Shown piece after piece: positions 1 to 6,236 of a stretch of DNA of 7,980 nt. A model generated the notes under the pieces. It saw only the letters and a program-made list of their open reading frames with translations, did not search any database and was not told where the DNA came from. Position 1 is the first letter of the stretch. Each line of letters opens with the position of its first letter. A program made the translations under genes and the position numbers. Origin of the DNA: Rugosibacter sp. (lineage in GTDB: Bacteria > Pseudomonadota > Gammaproteobacteria > Burkholderiales > Rhodocyclaceae); assembly GCA_023257495.1 (NCBI GenBank), contig JALRCC010000282.1, forward strand, positions 1 through 7,980, given 5' to 3'.

Positions 1-512
1 TGCTGAAAATTGATGCTGGCATAGATTATCGCCTGCGTACGTTAGAGCAGGCAGACATATTTTTAGTCAATGATCCAATACTGGCTACCAAGGCTTTACA
101 GCAGATGTTTCGTCAGTTGGCAGGGGGCGAAGAAGGTACGCAGAGCATCACCTTGGTGAATCGGAATTTGCCTGTCGTACGACGTGCTCAGGGCATTATC
201 TGGTTTGATTTTGCGGCACTCTGCGCTGGTCCGCGCTCGCAAAATGATTACTTGGCGTTAGCCGAGCAATACCACACGGTGATGTTGTCCAGCGTACCCC
301 AAATGACCGCTGATGACTCAAGTGCGGCACGTCGGTTTACCTGGCTGATTGACGTGCTTTATGATCATCGGGTGAAGTTGATCATCAGCGCGGCATGCCC
401 TGCCGAGATGTTGTACACACAAGGTCCGCAAGCAACTGAATTTGTGCGCACAGTGAGCCGTTTGATTGAAATGCGTTCACACGAGTATTTGGCTAGCGCC
501 CATAAATCATAA
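1..512 (+). CDS. zapE: Cell division protein ZapE (AFG1-family ATPase), C-terminal part only
   Basis: The reading frame is open from the left edge (first full codon at position 3) to a TAA at 510-512, giving 169 residues of a protein whose start lies outside the window. The visible part matches the C-terminal half of ZapE/YhcM: an IDYRLR stretch near the edge, then IIWFDFAALC, GPRSQNDYLALA, VMLSSVPQM, the ARRFTWLIDVLYD block, VKLIISA and the closing RTVSRLIEMRSHEYL. In enterobacteria ZapE is a cytoplasmic ATPase linked to the Z-ring during division, and the family is related to mitochondrial AFG1. The Walker A and B motifs should lie upstream, so ATPase competence cannot be judged here. The in-frame ATG at 105 is internal: the family-like sequence continues well before it. 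No clear terminator follows the stop codon. Confidence 0.93.
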   Translation, partial: LKIDAGIDYRLRTLEQADIFLVNDPILATKALQQMFRQLAGGEEGTQSITLVNRNLPVVRRAQGIIWFDFAALCAGPRSQNDYLALAEQYHTVMLSSVPQMTADDSSAARRFTWLIDVLYDHRVKLIISAACPAEMLYTQGPQATEFVRTVSRLIEMRSHEYLASAHKS

Positions 513-563
513 ATCAGCATCGTGTTAACACCGGGGGGAATACGCTTGATATAAAAATCGGGC

Positions 564-594
564 TTGCTTTACTTCGCGAATGCTCGGTTAGAAT
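564..594 (+). promoter_or_regulatory. Putative sigma70-type promoter for the peroxiredoxin-slyD unit
   Basis: A TAGAAT hexamer at 589-594 matches the -10 consensus at five of six positions. Possible -35 elements are TTTACT at 568-573 (spacing 15) or TTGCTT at 564-569 (spacing 19), neither ideally spaced. Transcription would start near 601, leaving a leader of about 23 bases that carries the ribosome binding site. A second AT-rich candidate, TATAAA at 550-555 with TTAACA at 525-530 (spacing 19), lies in the same spacer. Both are read by eye, and the choice between them is unsure. Confidence 0.4.
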
Positions 595-609
595 AAATCA
601 ACCTTACCC

Positions 610-615
610 GGAGGG
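610..615 (+). promoter_or_regulatory. Ribosome binding site for the peroxiredoxin gene
   Basis: GGAGGG at 610-615 is a strong Shine-Dalgarno sequence 8 bases before the ATG at 624, which supports that start. Confidence 0.75.
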
Positions 616-623
616 CGAACCGA

Positions 624-1118
624 ATGCTGCATGCTGGAGAAGTCGCACCTGATTTTCTTTTGCCTGATGCGGACATGGCGTGGGTAGACTCCCGCTCGGT
701 ATATGGCCAATACCATGCCGTGTTGTTTTTCTATCCTCGCGACAACACACCCAATTGCATTATTGAGGCTGCTGATTTTTCAGACCATGAAAGTGAATTT
801 GCCAAACTGGGCTGTAAAATATTTGGCGTTTCACGTGATGATTGTTATTCACACGCAAATTTCCGAGATCTTCACGGTTTATCTGTGCCATTGCTGTCTG
901 ATGAAAAAGGCGAGGTGTGTCGGCAGTTTGGTGTTAGTCAATATCGCGAACATGATGGACACAAAAAACTTTGTATCATCCGATCCACGTTTGTTATCGA
1001 TAAAAACGGCATTGTCCAGCATGCACTTTACGATGTGCAGCCCAAAGGGCATGCCGCCACGGTTTATCAACTTGTTCAACGTCTAAATGGCAAAGGAAAG
1101 CATCATGCAGATCGCTAG
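624..1118 (+). CDS. bcp: BCP/PrxQ-type peroxiredoxin (thiol peroxidase)
   Basis: A 164-residue cytoplasmic protein of the AhpC/TSA superfamily, of usual length for BCP/PrxQ, which reduces hydrogen and organic peroxides. Visible marks are the opening GEVAPDFLLPD, the strand and active-site segment AVLFFYPRDNTPNC, the FGVSRDD strand, SVPLLSDEKGEV and the RSTFVIDKNG block. The peroxidatic cysteine should be Cys45, with Thr42 and Arg120 completing the active site. The loop reads TPNCI where the usual form is TPGCT, and there is no cysteine at Cys45+5, the resolving position in E. coli BCP. Cys64, Cys74, Cys99 and Cys117 are alternatives, and Cys74 (SRDDC) looks the best placed. No signal peptide is seen. 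The start has a strong ribosome binding site, and the 3' end overlaps slyD by 14 bases. Family assignment is firm; the exact subclass and the symbol are less so. Confidence 0.9.
   Translation: MLHAGEVAPDFLLPDADMAWVDSRSVYGQYHAVLFFYPRDNTPNCIIEAADFSDHESEFAKLGCKIFGVSRDDCYSHANFRDLHGLSVPLLSDEKGEVCRQFGVSQYREHDGHKKLCIIRSTFVIDKNGIVQHALYDVQPKGHAATVYQLVQRLNGKGKHHADR
1094..1097 (+). promoter_or_regulatory. Ribosome binding site that fixes the slyD start
   Basis: AGGA at 1094-1097, inside the end of the peroxiredoxin gene, is 7 bases before the ATG at 1105. The in-frame ATG at 1087 would place this sequence inside the coding region and has no comparable site, so 1105 is preferred. Confidence 0.65.
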
Positions 1119-1575
1119 AAACAGTGTTGTTACTCTTAAATATACGGTTAAAGATCCAGATGGCAATCTGATTGATGCAGGTAACGCGCCACTCGTCTAT
1201 TTACATGGCGGGTATGGTGGTATTTTTGATCGTATTGAAGAGGCAGTTCAAGGAAAGGTGGCCGGCGATAGTATTGAAGTCAAGCTGCAACCTGAAGATG
1301 CCTTTGGGGAGTATGACGCTGAACTCATCATTATCGAGCCGCGTAACTTGTTTCCCGACAATATTGAAATGGGGACCCAGTTCGAACGCGGTGATGAAGA
1401 TGAACGGTTATATACAATCACCGATATCACCGAAGATAAAGTTGTTGTCGACGGGAATCATCCGCTGGCAGGCATGGCGTTGATTTTTTCCTGCACCGTG
1501 ACAGATGTTCGTGCTGCAACGTCAGAAGAAGTCGCGCACGGCCATGTTCACGGAGCGCATGGTCACCACCATTAA
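1105..1575 (+). CDS. slyD: SlyD-type FKBP peptidyl-prolyl cis-trans isomerase
   Basis: A 156-residue cytoplasmic prolyl isomerase and chaperone of the SlyD branch of FKBPs. The FKBP fold is split: residues about 1-70 (SVVTLKYTVKDPDG, YLHGGYGGIFDRIEEAVQG, GDSIEVKLQPEDAFGEYD) and about 119-138 (NHPLAGMALIFSCTVTDVR). The insert-in-flap chaperone domain lies between them. The tail from residue 145 carries seven histidines (HGHVHGAHGHHH) and should bind Ni2+ or Zn2+. It is much shorter than the His/Cys-rich tail of E. coli SlyD and has no cysteine; the only cysteine is Cys130 in the core. An alternative ATG at 1087 would add six residues (MAKESI), but 1105 has the better ribosome binding site and gives the usual family N-terminus. 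The gene overlaps the peroxiredoxin gene by 14 bases, so the two are probably co-transcribed and translationally coupled. Confidence 0.9.
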   Translation: MQIARNSVVTLKYTVKDPDGNLIDAGNAPLVYLHGGYGGIFDRIEEAVQGKVAGDSIEVKLQPEDAFGEYDAELIIIEPRNLFPDNIEMGTQFERGDEDERLYTITDITEDKVVVDGNHPLAGMALIFSCTVTDVRAATSEEVAHGHVHGAHGHHH

Positions 1576-1591
1576 CTTCCGGATGTGGCAC

Positions 1592-1628
1592 AGGGGACGT
1601 CTCTTGGATAGAGCCGCTCCCCTTGTTT
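1592..1628 (+). terminator. Probable rho-independent terminator after slyD
   Basis: An imperfect hairpin has an outer arm AGGGGA (1592-1597) pairing with TCCCCT (1618-1623), an inner arm CTCT with AGAG around a TGGAT loop, and mismatches between them. It is followed by TTGTTT at 1623-1628. It lies 16 bases after the slyD stop. The T-tract is on the + strand side; read from the - strand the hairpin has no good T-tract, so it is assigned to slyD. Confidence 0.55.
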
Positions 1629-1660
1629 GGCGTGATTTCTTTGCTTGAGTTGGCTTAGTC

Positions 1661-3112
1661 TTAGTTAGCCATTTTTTGGCCGCCTTCATCTGCGGCTACG
1701 GGCGCATCCCCGCCGAGCGCTTTGTAGAGCCTTGCTGCAGCGGTGAGCATAGCGCTGCGCACTTGAATGACACTTTGTTGAGCAGTGAATGCGTCGCGTT
1801 GCGCATCCAGTAACTCAAGGTAGCTGGAAACCCCCGCGCGGTAGCGAGTATCGACAAGTTTTAAGCGTTCGGTCTGATATTTTTCGGTAGCGTTTAGCGC
1901 GCTCAGTTGCTCACCTAGTTGATCACGCGCAGCCAGCGCGTCGGCTACTTCACGAAAGGCTTGCTGTATGGTTTTTTCATACTCGGCAACGGCGATGACT
2001 TTGCGCGCTTCCGTCAGGCTAACGTTGGCTTGCGTGCGACCCGAGTCAAACAGTGGCTCTACTAGCGACGGAGCAAAGCTCCATGCGCCCGTGCCAGCGT
2101 CAAACAAGCCGGAGAGGGTCCGGCTTGCCGTACCGAAAGCCAGACTCAGCCCGATACGCGGGAAGAATGCGGCGCGGGCAGCACCGATATTGGCGTTTGC
2201 CGCGAGCAAGCGTTGTTCGGCTGAGCGAACATCCGGACGACGCAACAAAACCGCACTGGACACTGATGTCGATAACTTAGGTAACTCACCCTGGTCAATG
2301 AGTCGGCGACTGGGTAGCAGATCATGAGGTACCGTGCCGACGAGCAAATCCAGCGTATTGCTGGCAAGGCGCTGGTTACGTTCGAGGTTGGCGAGTTCTG
2401 CGCGTGCTGACTCATAGGCTGCATCTGCTGACAGAAACTCAAGATCACCGGCGAGGCCGACCTCACGTCGCTTGCCGATCAGCCGCCGACTATCCAAACG
2501 ACTTTCGAGTGTCGCCTGCGCGATAAGGCGTCGTTCATCGAACTCTTGTAATGAGTAATACGCGTTGGCTACGTCCGCGATCAGGTTTAAACGAAAGGCT
2601 TCGCGGGCTTCAGCGGTTGCAAGATAGTTTGCGCGTGCAGCCGCATCAAGATTTTTAACGCGACCCCAAAAGTCGAGCTCAAAGGCTGTCATGCCCAAAT
2701 TGACATCGTATCGACGGTTTGTTTGTGCTCGTAGGGTGGGAGATAACTGTGCAGGAGTGCGCGCAGCCGACTGTGCTGCGCCAAGATTCACCGTGGGTAA
2801 ACGGTCTGCATGGGTGATGCCATACAGTGCTTGCGCTTCTTCTACCCGAGCAACGGCAATGCGCATGTCACGATTGTAATCAAGTGCAATTTCGATCAAT
2901 TGCTGCAAGCGGGGATCAGTGAAAAAACTACGCCAAGCCAATGGGTGCTCTGTCAGCGCGTCTGAAGTTGAGCGAACTGCCGTATTACCAGCGCCGACTT
3001 TTTCAGAGGTTGGCCATTGTGCAGGTACCGGGAGTTCTGGTCGTTGGTAAGCGGGGGCAAATGAACAACCGGCAAGTGTAAGGGTCGTCGCCCAAACGTA
3101 TAGTTTATGCAT
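1661..3112 (-). CDS. RND efflux outer-membrane lipoprotein channel (OprM/NodT family)
   Basis: A 483-residue outer-membrane factor, of normal length for the family, that forms the trimeric exit duct of a tripartite efflux pump. The N-terminus MHKLYVWATTLTLAGC is a lipoprotein signal with lipobox LAGC and acylated Cys16, followed by the typical FAPAYQRPELPVPAQW. Other family marks are the WRSFFTDPRLQQLIEIAL segment, FELDFWGRVKNLDAAARA, the LLRRPDVRSAEQRLLAANA block, IGAARAAFFPRIGLSLAFG, PLFDSGRTQANV and a C-terminal helical repeat ending in LYKALGGD. The chosen start at 3112 has GAGGA 8 bases upstream and gives a compact signal peptide. In-frame starts at 3127 and 3184 would put extra residues before it. 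The start overlaps the pump gene's stop as ATGCATAA (8 bases), implying translational coupling. I see no convincing terminator after its stop. Confidence 0.93.
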   Translation of the reverse strand: MHKLYVWATTLTLAGCSFAPAYQRPELPVPAQWPTSEKVGAGNTAVRSTSDALTEHPLAWRSFFTDPRLQQLIEIALDYNRDMRIAVARVEEAQALYGITHADRLPTVNLGAAQSAARTPAQLSPTLRAQTNRRYDVNLGMTAFELDFWGRVKNLDAAARANYLATAEAREAFRLNLIADVANAYYSLQEFDERRLIAQATLESRLDSRRLIGKRREVGLAGDLEFLSADAAYESARAELANLERNQRLASNTLDLLVGTVPHDLLPSRRLIDQGELPKLSTSVSSAVLLRRPDVRSAEQRLLAANANIGAARAAFFPRIGLSLAFGTASRTLSGLFDAGTGAWSFAPSLVEPLFDSGRTQANVSLTEARKVIAVAEYEKTIQQAFREVADALAARDQLGEQLSALNATEKYQTERLKLVDTRYRAGVSSYLELLDAQRDAFTAQQSVIQVRSAMLTAAARLYKALGGDAPVAADEGGQKMAN

Positions 3113-6100
3113 TATGCGAGTCCTCATGCGCAAGTGGCTTTCCAGGGAAAATACGGCGCACAACCACAAAGAAGATAGGCACAAAGAAAACGGCCAAAAG
3201 GGTGGCGGTAAACATGCCGCCGATCACCCCGGTCCCAATGGCATGGCGGCTTTCAGCACCTGCACCGGTGGAAATAGCAAGTGGGAAAACCCCGGCAATG
3301 AATGCAATGGACGTCATCAAGATCGGTCGAAAGCGCAGACGACAGGCTTCCAGTGTGGCCTCAATCAAGCCCATGCCATCATCCTGGAGTTTGCGGGCAA
3401 ACTCAATAATGAGAATGGCGTTTTTGGATGAGAGCCCAATGATTGCAATCAGTCCTACCTTGAAATAAACATCGTTAGGTAACCCACGCAAAGAGACGGC
3501 GAGCACCGAGCCGAATATTCCGAGCGGTACGGCAAGCATGACGGCAAACGGGATCGACCAGCTTTCATAGAGTGCTGCAAGGCACAAAAAGACGGCAATC
3601 AATGAAACTGCAAATAGTAAAGGCGCTTGCGAACCTGCCAGTTTTTCCTGGAAGGTAATACCTGACCATTCAAAGCCAATTCCTGGGGGAAGCTTGTTTG
3701 CGATATCTTCCATGACAGAAAGCGCTTCACCACTGCTACGCCCAGGGGCAGGGCTACCTGAGATTTTCATTGCGGGCAAGCCATTGAAACGGTCGAGCTT
3801 GGGGGTGGAAACAATCCAGCGTGGAGTGACTAACTCGCTGAGCATGATCATCTCGCCTTTATTATTACGTACCGGTAGGCGCAGAATCGTATCAACCGTT
3901 TTACGCGTATCCGCATCGGCTTGCATTTGCACGCGCAAGACGCGGCCTTGCATAACAAAGTCATTGATGTAGGCAACGCCCAAAGCTGATTGCATGGTCT
4001 CATTCAGGTCTGTCATACTCACACCCAGGGTCTCGGTTTTTGTACGATCTATATCGAGAAACAATTGTGGGGCAGGCTCTTGGCCTTCGGGACGTACGCC
4101 GACTAGATGAGGGTTTTGCGATGCCATGCCAAGCGCCATATTTCTGGCTTCAATGAGCTTTTCACGGCCAACCCCACCGCGATCCTGTAAGCGAAAGTCG
4201 AACCCGCCGGTAGCAGCCAGCTCCGGTATAGGCGGTGGATTGATGGTAAAAATCAGCGCTTGCTTGATGCTGAAAAATGCCATGTTTGCTTTGCGTATCA
4301 GTGCTTGTGCTGAACTATCAGGTGAGCTTCGCTGCCCCCAATCTTTTAGATTAATAAAGGTGAGCGCAGAGTTTTGGCCGCTACCAGAAAATGAAAATCC
4401 CACCACGCCAGTGACATGTGCAACTTCAGGTTGTTTCATGAAATATTGCTCAACGCTGGATAGGATTTCAATGGTCCGACTTGTCGTAGCCCCTGGGGGT
4501 AACTGGACGAGGGTAACGAAATACCCCTGATCTTCCTCAGGAAGAAGGCTCTCTGGCAGATGACTGAATAGCCAAGTTGCAGCGATAATGATGAGCAAAT
4601 ATAAAACTAGGTAACGGGCACCTTTTTTGACGATGCGTGCCACACTCGATACATAGTTTTTTGTAGTACGGTTGAAAAACTCATTGAATCGACCCAGAAA
4701 ACCTTTTGTCATTACCGTCGCTTGATCAGGATGTGCCTTGAGCAAAGTAGCGCATAACGCCGGTGTCAGTGTCATGGCCATCAGGGCAGAGAAGCCCATC
4801 GTTAAAACGAGGGTTACTGCAAATTGTCGATAGATGGCACCGGTGGAACCGCCAAAAAAAGTCATGGGTAAAAATACAGCTGATAGCACGACGGTAATTG
4901 CAATGACGGCATTGGTAATTTGCCCCATGGCTTTCCTCGTGGCTGCACGAGGGGACAAATGTTCTGTGGTCATTAGTCGCTCAACGTTTTCTACGACCAC
5001 AATGGCGTCATCAACGACAATCCCGATGGCCAGCACCATGGCAAAAAGTGTCAATACGTTGATTGAGTAACCAAAAGCATACAGTCCTAATACGCCACCC
5101 ATAAGCGCAATAGGCACAACGATTGTGGGAATGAGCGTGGCACGCAAGTTGCCCATGAATAAATACATCACCAAAAACACGAGAAAAACAGCCTCGAGTA
5201 ACGTGATAACTACTTCATGTATTGAAATGGCAACGAATCGAGAGGTATCGTAAGGGTTTATCCAATCGATTTTGCCCTTTGGAAAAAACTGTGCGAGTTC
5301 CGTCATTTTTGTTCTCGCCGCTTCCACAGTGCCTAGTGCATTGGCACCAGGGGATAAGCGAATGCCGATACTTGCACTGTTTTTCCCGTCAATTCTTGAT
5401 GAGCGTGTATAGCTTTGCGCGGCCAGCTCCACCCTGGCTACGTCTTTCAGGCGCAGCGTTGAGCCATCTGGATTAGTTCGCACAATAATGTTGCCGAATT
5501 CTTCGGGTGTTGCCAGGCGGCCCTTCGCTACAATCACCGCATTTAACTCCTGCCCTGGTGCTGCGGGAAGCTGGCCTAGCTCACCTGTGGCGATTTGGAC
5601 ATTCTGTGCGCGCACGGCACGAGTAATGTCGCTCGGGGTTAAGCGATAGGCAAAAAGCTTGTCGGGTTTTAGCCATATTCGCATGGAATATTCGGTGCCA
5701 AACAGCAGGGCTTCACCCACTCCGGGCACGCGTCGCAGATGCTCGAGCACATTGGCTGATCCATAGTTACCAAGATCAGTCGAGTTAAGACTGTTATCGG
5801 GTGAAAACAATGCAAAAAACATGACAAAGTTGCGTGCTGACTTGGTCACTGTCACACCTAAACGGCGCACATCATCAGGCAGCCGAGCTTCCACCCGTTT
5901 GATGCGATTTTGTGCCTCTACAGAGGCGTAGTTAAGTTCTGTGCCTGGAGAGAAGGTCAGAGTAACAGAGCCTGCGCCAACCTCCGAAGAGGATTCCATG
6001 TACAGTAGGTTTTCGATACCGTTCATTTCCTGCTCAATCAGGGCTACTGCAGATTCTTCCACTAGCTGTGCGGATGCACCCGGATAATTGAGTGAGATAG

Positions 6101-6233
6101 TCAAGCCTGGCGGGGCGACCGCAGGATATTGCGCGATGGGTAAATTTCGTAGGGCAAGCGCGCCGCCCAGGCAGATGATGATGGCAATGACCCAGGCAAA
6201 TATCGGGCGATCAATAAAGAAGTTAGGTAGCAT
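3105..6233 (-). CDS. RND multidrug efflux pump, inner-membrane transporter (AcrB/MexB-like, HAE1 family)
   Basis: A 1042-residue proton-driven drug exporter, close in length to AcrB (1049). It opens with FFIDRPIFAWVIAIIICLGG (TM1) and has the expected two halves: a large periplasmic loop at about 30-335, TM2-6 at about 336-495, TM7 at about 540-557, a second loop at about 560-865 and TM8-12 at about 870-1027. The proton-relay residues are all present: Asp408 and Asp409 in GIVVDDAIVVVENV, Lys937 in GLSSKNAILIIEF, Arg967 and Thr974 near RPILMTSIAF (AcrB D407, D408, K940, R971, T978). Of the phenylalanine drug-pocket residues, Phe136, Phe178, Phe613, Phe615 and Phe626 are kept, but the AcrB Phe610 position appears to be Thr608. 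The switch loop GFSFSGSG is intact. The start has GGGG 6 bases upstream, overlapping the adaptor's stop. Substrates cannot be told from sequence alone. Confidence 0.96.
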   Translation of the reverse strand: MLPNFFIDRPIFAWVIAIIICLGGALALRNLPIAQYPAVAPPGLTISLNYPGASAQLVEESAVALIEQEMNGIENLLYMESSSEVGAGSVTLTFSPGTELNYASVEAQNRIKRVEARLPDDVRRLGVTVTKSARNFVMFFALFSPDNSLNSTDLGNYGSANVLEHLRRVPGVGEALLFGTEYSMRIWLKPDKLFAYRLTPSDITRAVRAQNVQIATGELGQLPAAPGQELNAVIVAKGRLATPEEFGNIIVRTNPDGSTLRLKDVARVELAAQSYTRSSRIDGKNSASIGIRLSPGANALGTVEAARTKMTELAQFFPKGKIDWINPYDTSRFVAISIHEVVITLLEAVFLVFLVMYLFMGNLRATLIPTIVVPIALMGGVLGLYAFGYSINVLTLFAMVLAIGIVVDDAIVVVENVERLMTTEHLSPRAATRKAMGQITNAVIAITVVLSAVFLPMTFFGGSTGAIYRQFAVTLVLTMGFSALMAMTLTPALCATLLKAHPDQATVMTKGFLGRFNEFFNRTTKNYVSSVARIVKKGARYLVLYLLIIIAATWLFSHLPESLLPEEDQGYFVTLVQLPPGATTSRTIEILSSVEQYFMKQPEVAHVTGVVGFSFSGSGQNSALTFINLKDWGQRSSPDSSAQALIRKANMAFFSIKQALIFTINPPPIPELAATGGFDFRLQDRGGVGREKLIEARNMALGMASQNPHLVGVRPEGQEPAPQLFLDIDRTKTETLGVSMTDLNETMQSALGVAYINDFVMQGRVLRVQMQADADTRKTVDTILRLPVRNNKGEMIMLSELVTPRWIVSTPKLDRFNGLPAMKISGSPAPGRSSGEALSVMEDIANKLPPGIGFEWSGITFQEKLAGSQAPLLFAVSLIAVFLCLAALYESWSIPFAVMLAVPLGIFGSVLAVSLRGLPNDVYFKVGLIAIIGLSSKNAILIIEFARKLQDDGMGLIEATLEACRLRFRPILMTSIAFIAGVFPLAISTGAGAESRHAIGTGVIGGMFTATLLAVFFVPIFFVVVRRIFPGKPLAHEDSHNA
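3121..3125 (-). promoter_or_regulatory. Ribosome binding site that fixes the outer-membrane channel start
   Basis: GAGGA on the - strand, inside the last codons of the pump gene, is 8 bases before the ATG at 3112. It supports that start over the longer in-frame alternatives. Confidence 0.7.
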
Positions 6234-6236
6234 GGA

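Noticed and set aside
522..531. Palindrome GTGTTAACAC between zapE and the peroxiredoxin gene.
   Set aside because: Ten-base palindromes are expected several times by chance in a window this size, and no matching second site is seen nearby.
573..580. TTCGCGAA palindrome in the spacer of the candidate promoter.
   Set aside because: Eight bases is too short to separate from chance, though its place between -35 and -10 was noted.
703..1086. 127-codon open frame on the + strand within the peroxiredoxin gene.
   Set aside because: A shifted-frame shadow of a clearly recognised gene, with no ribosome binding site or family signal.
3113..3184. Longer N-terminus for the outer-membrane channel starting at 3184 or 3127.
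   Set aside because: The start at 3112 has a well-spaced GAGGA and gives a standard lipoprotein signal; the extra residues do not look like part of one.
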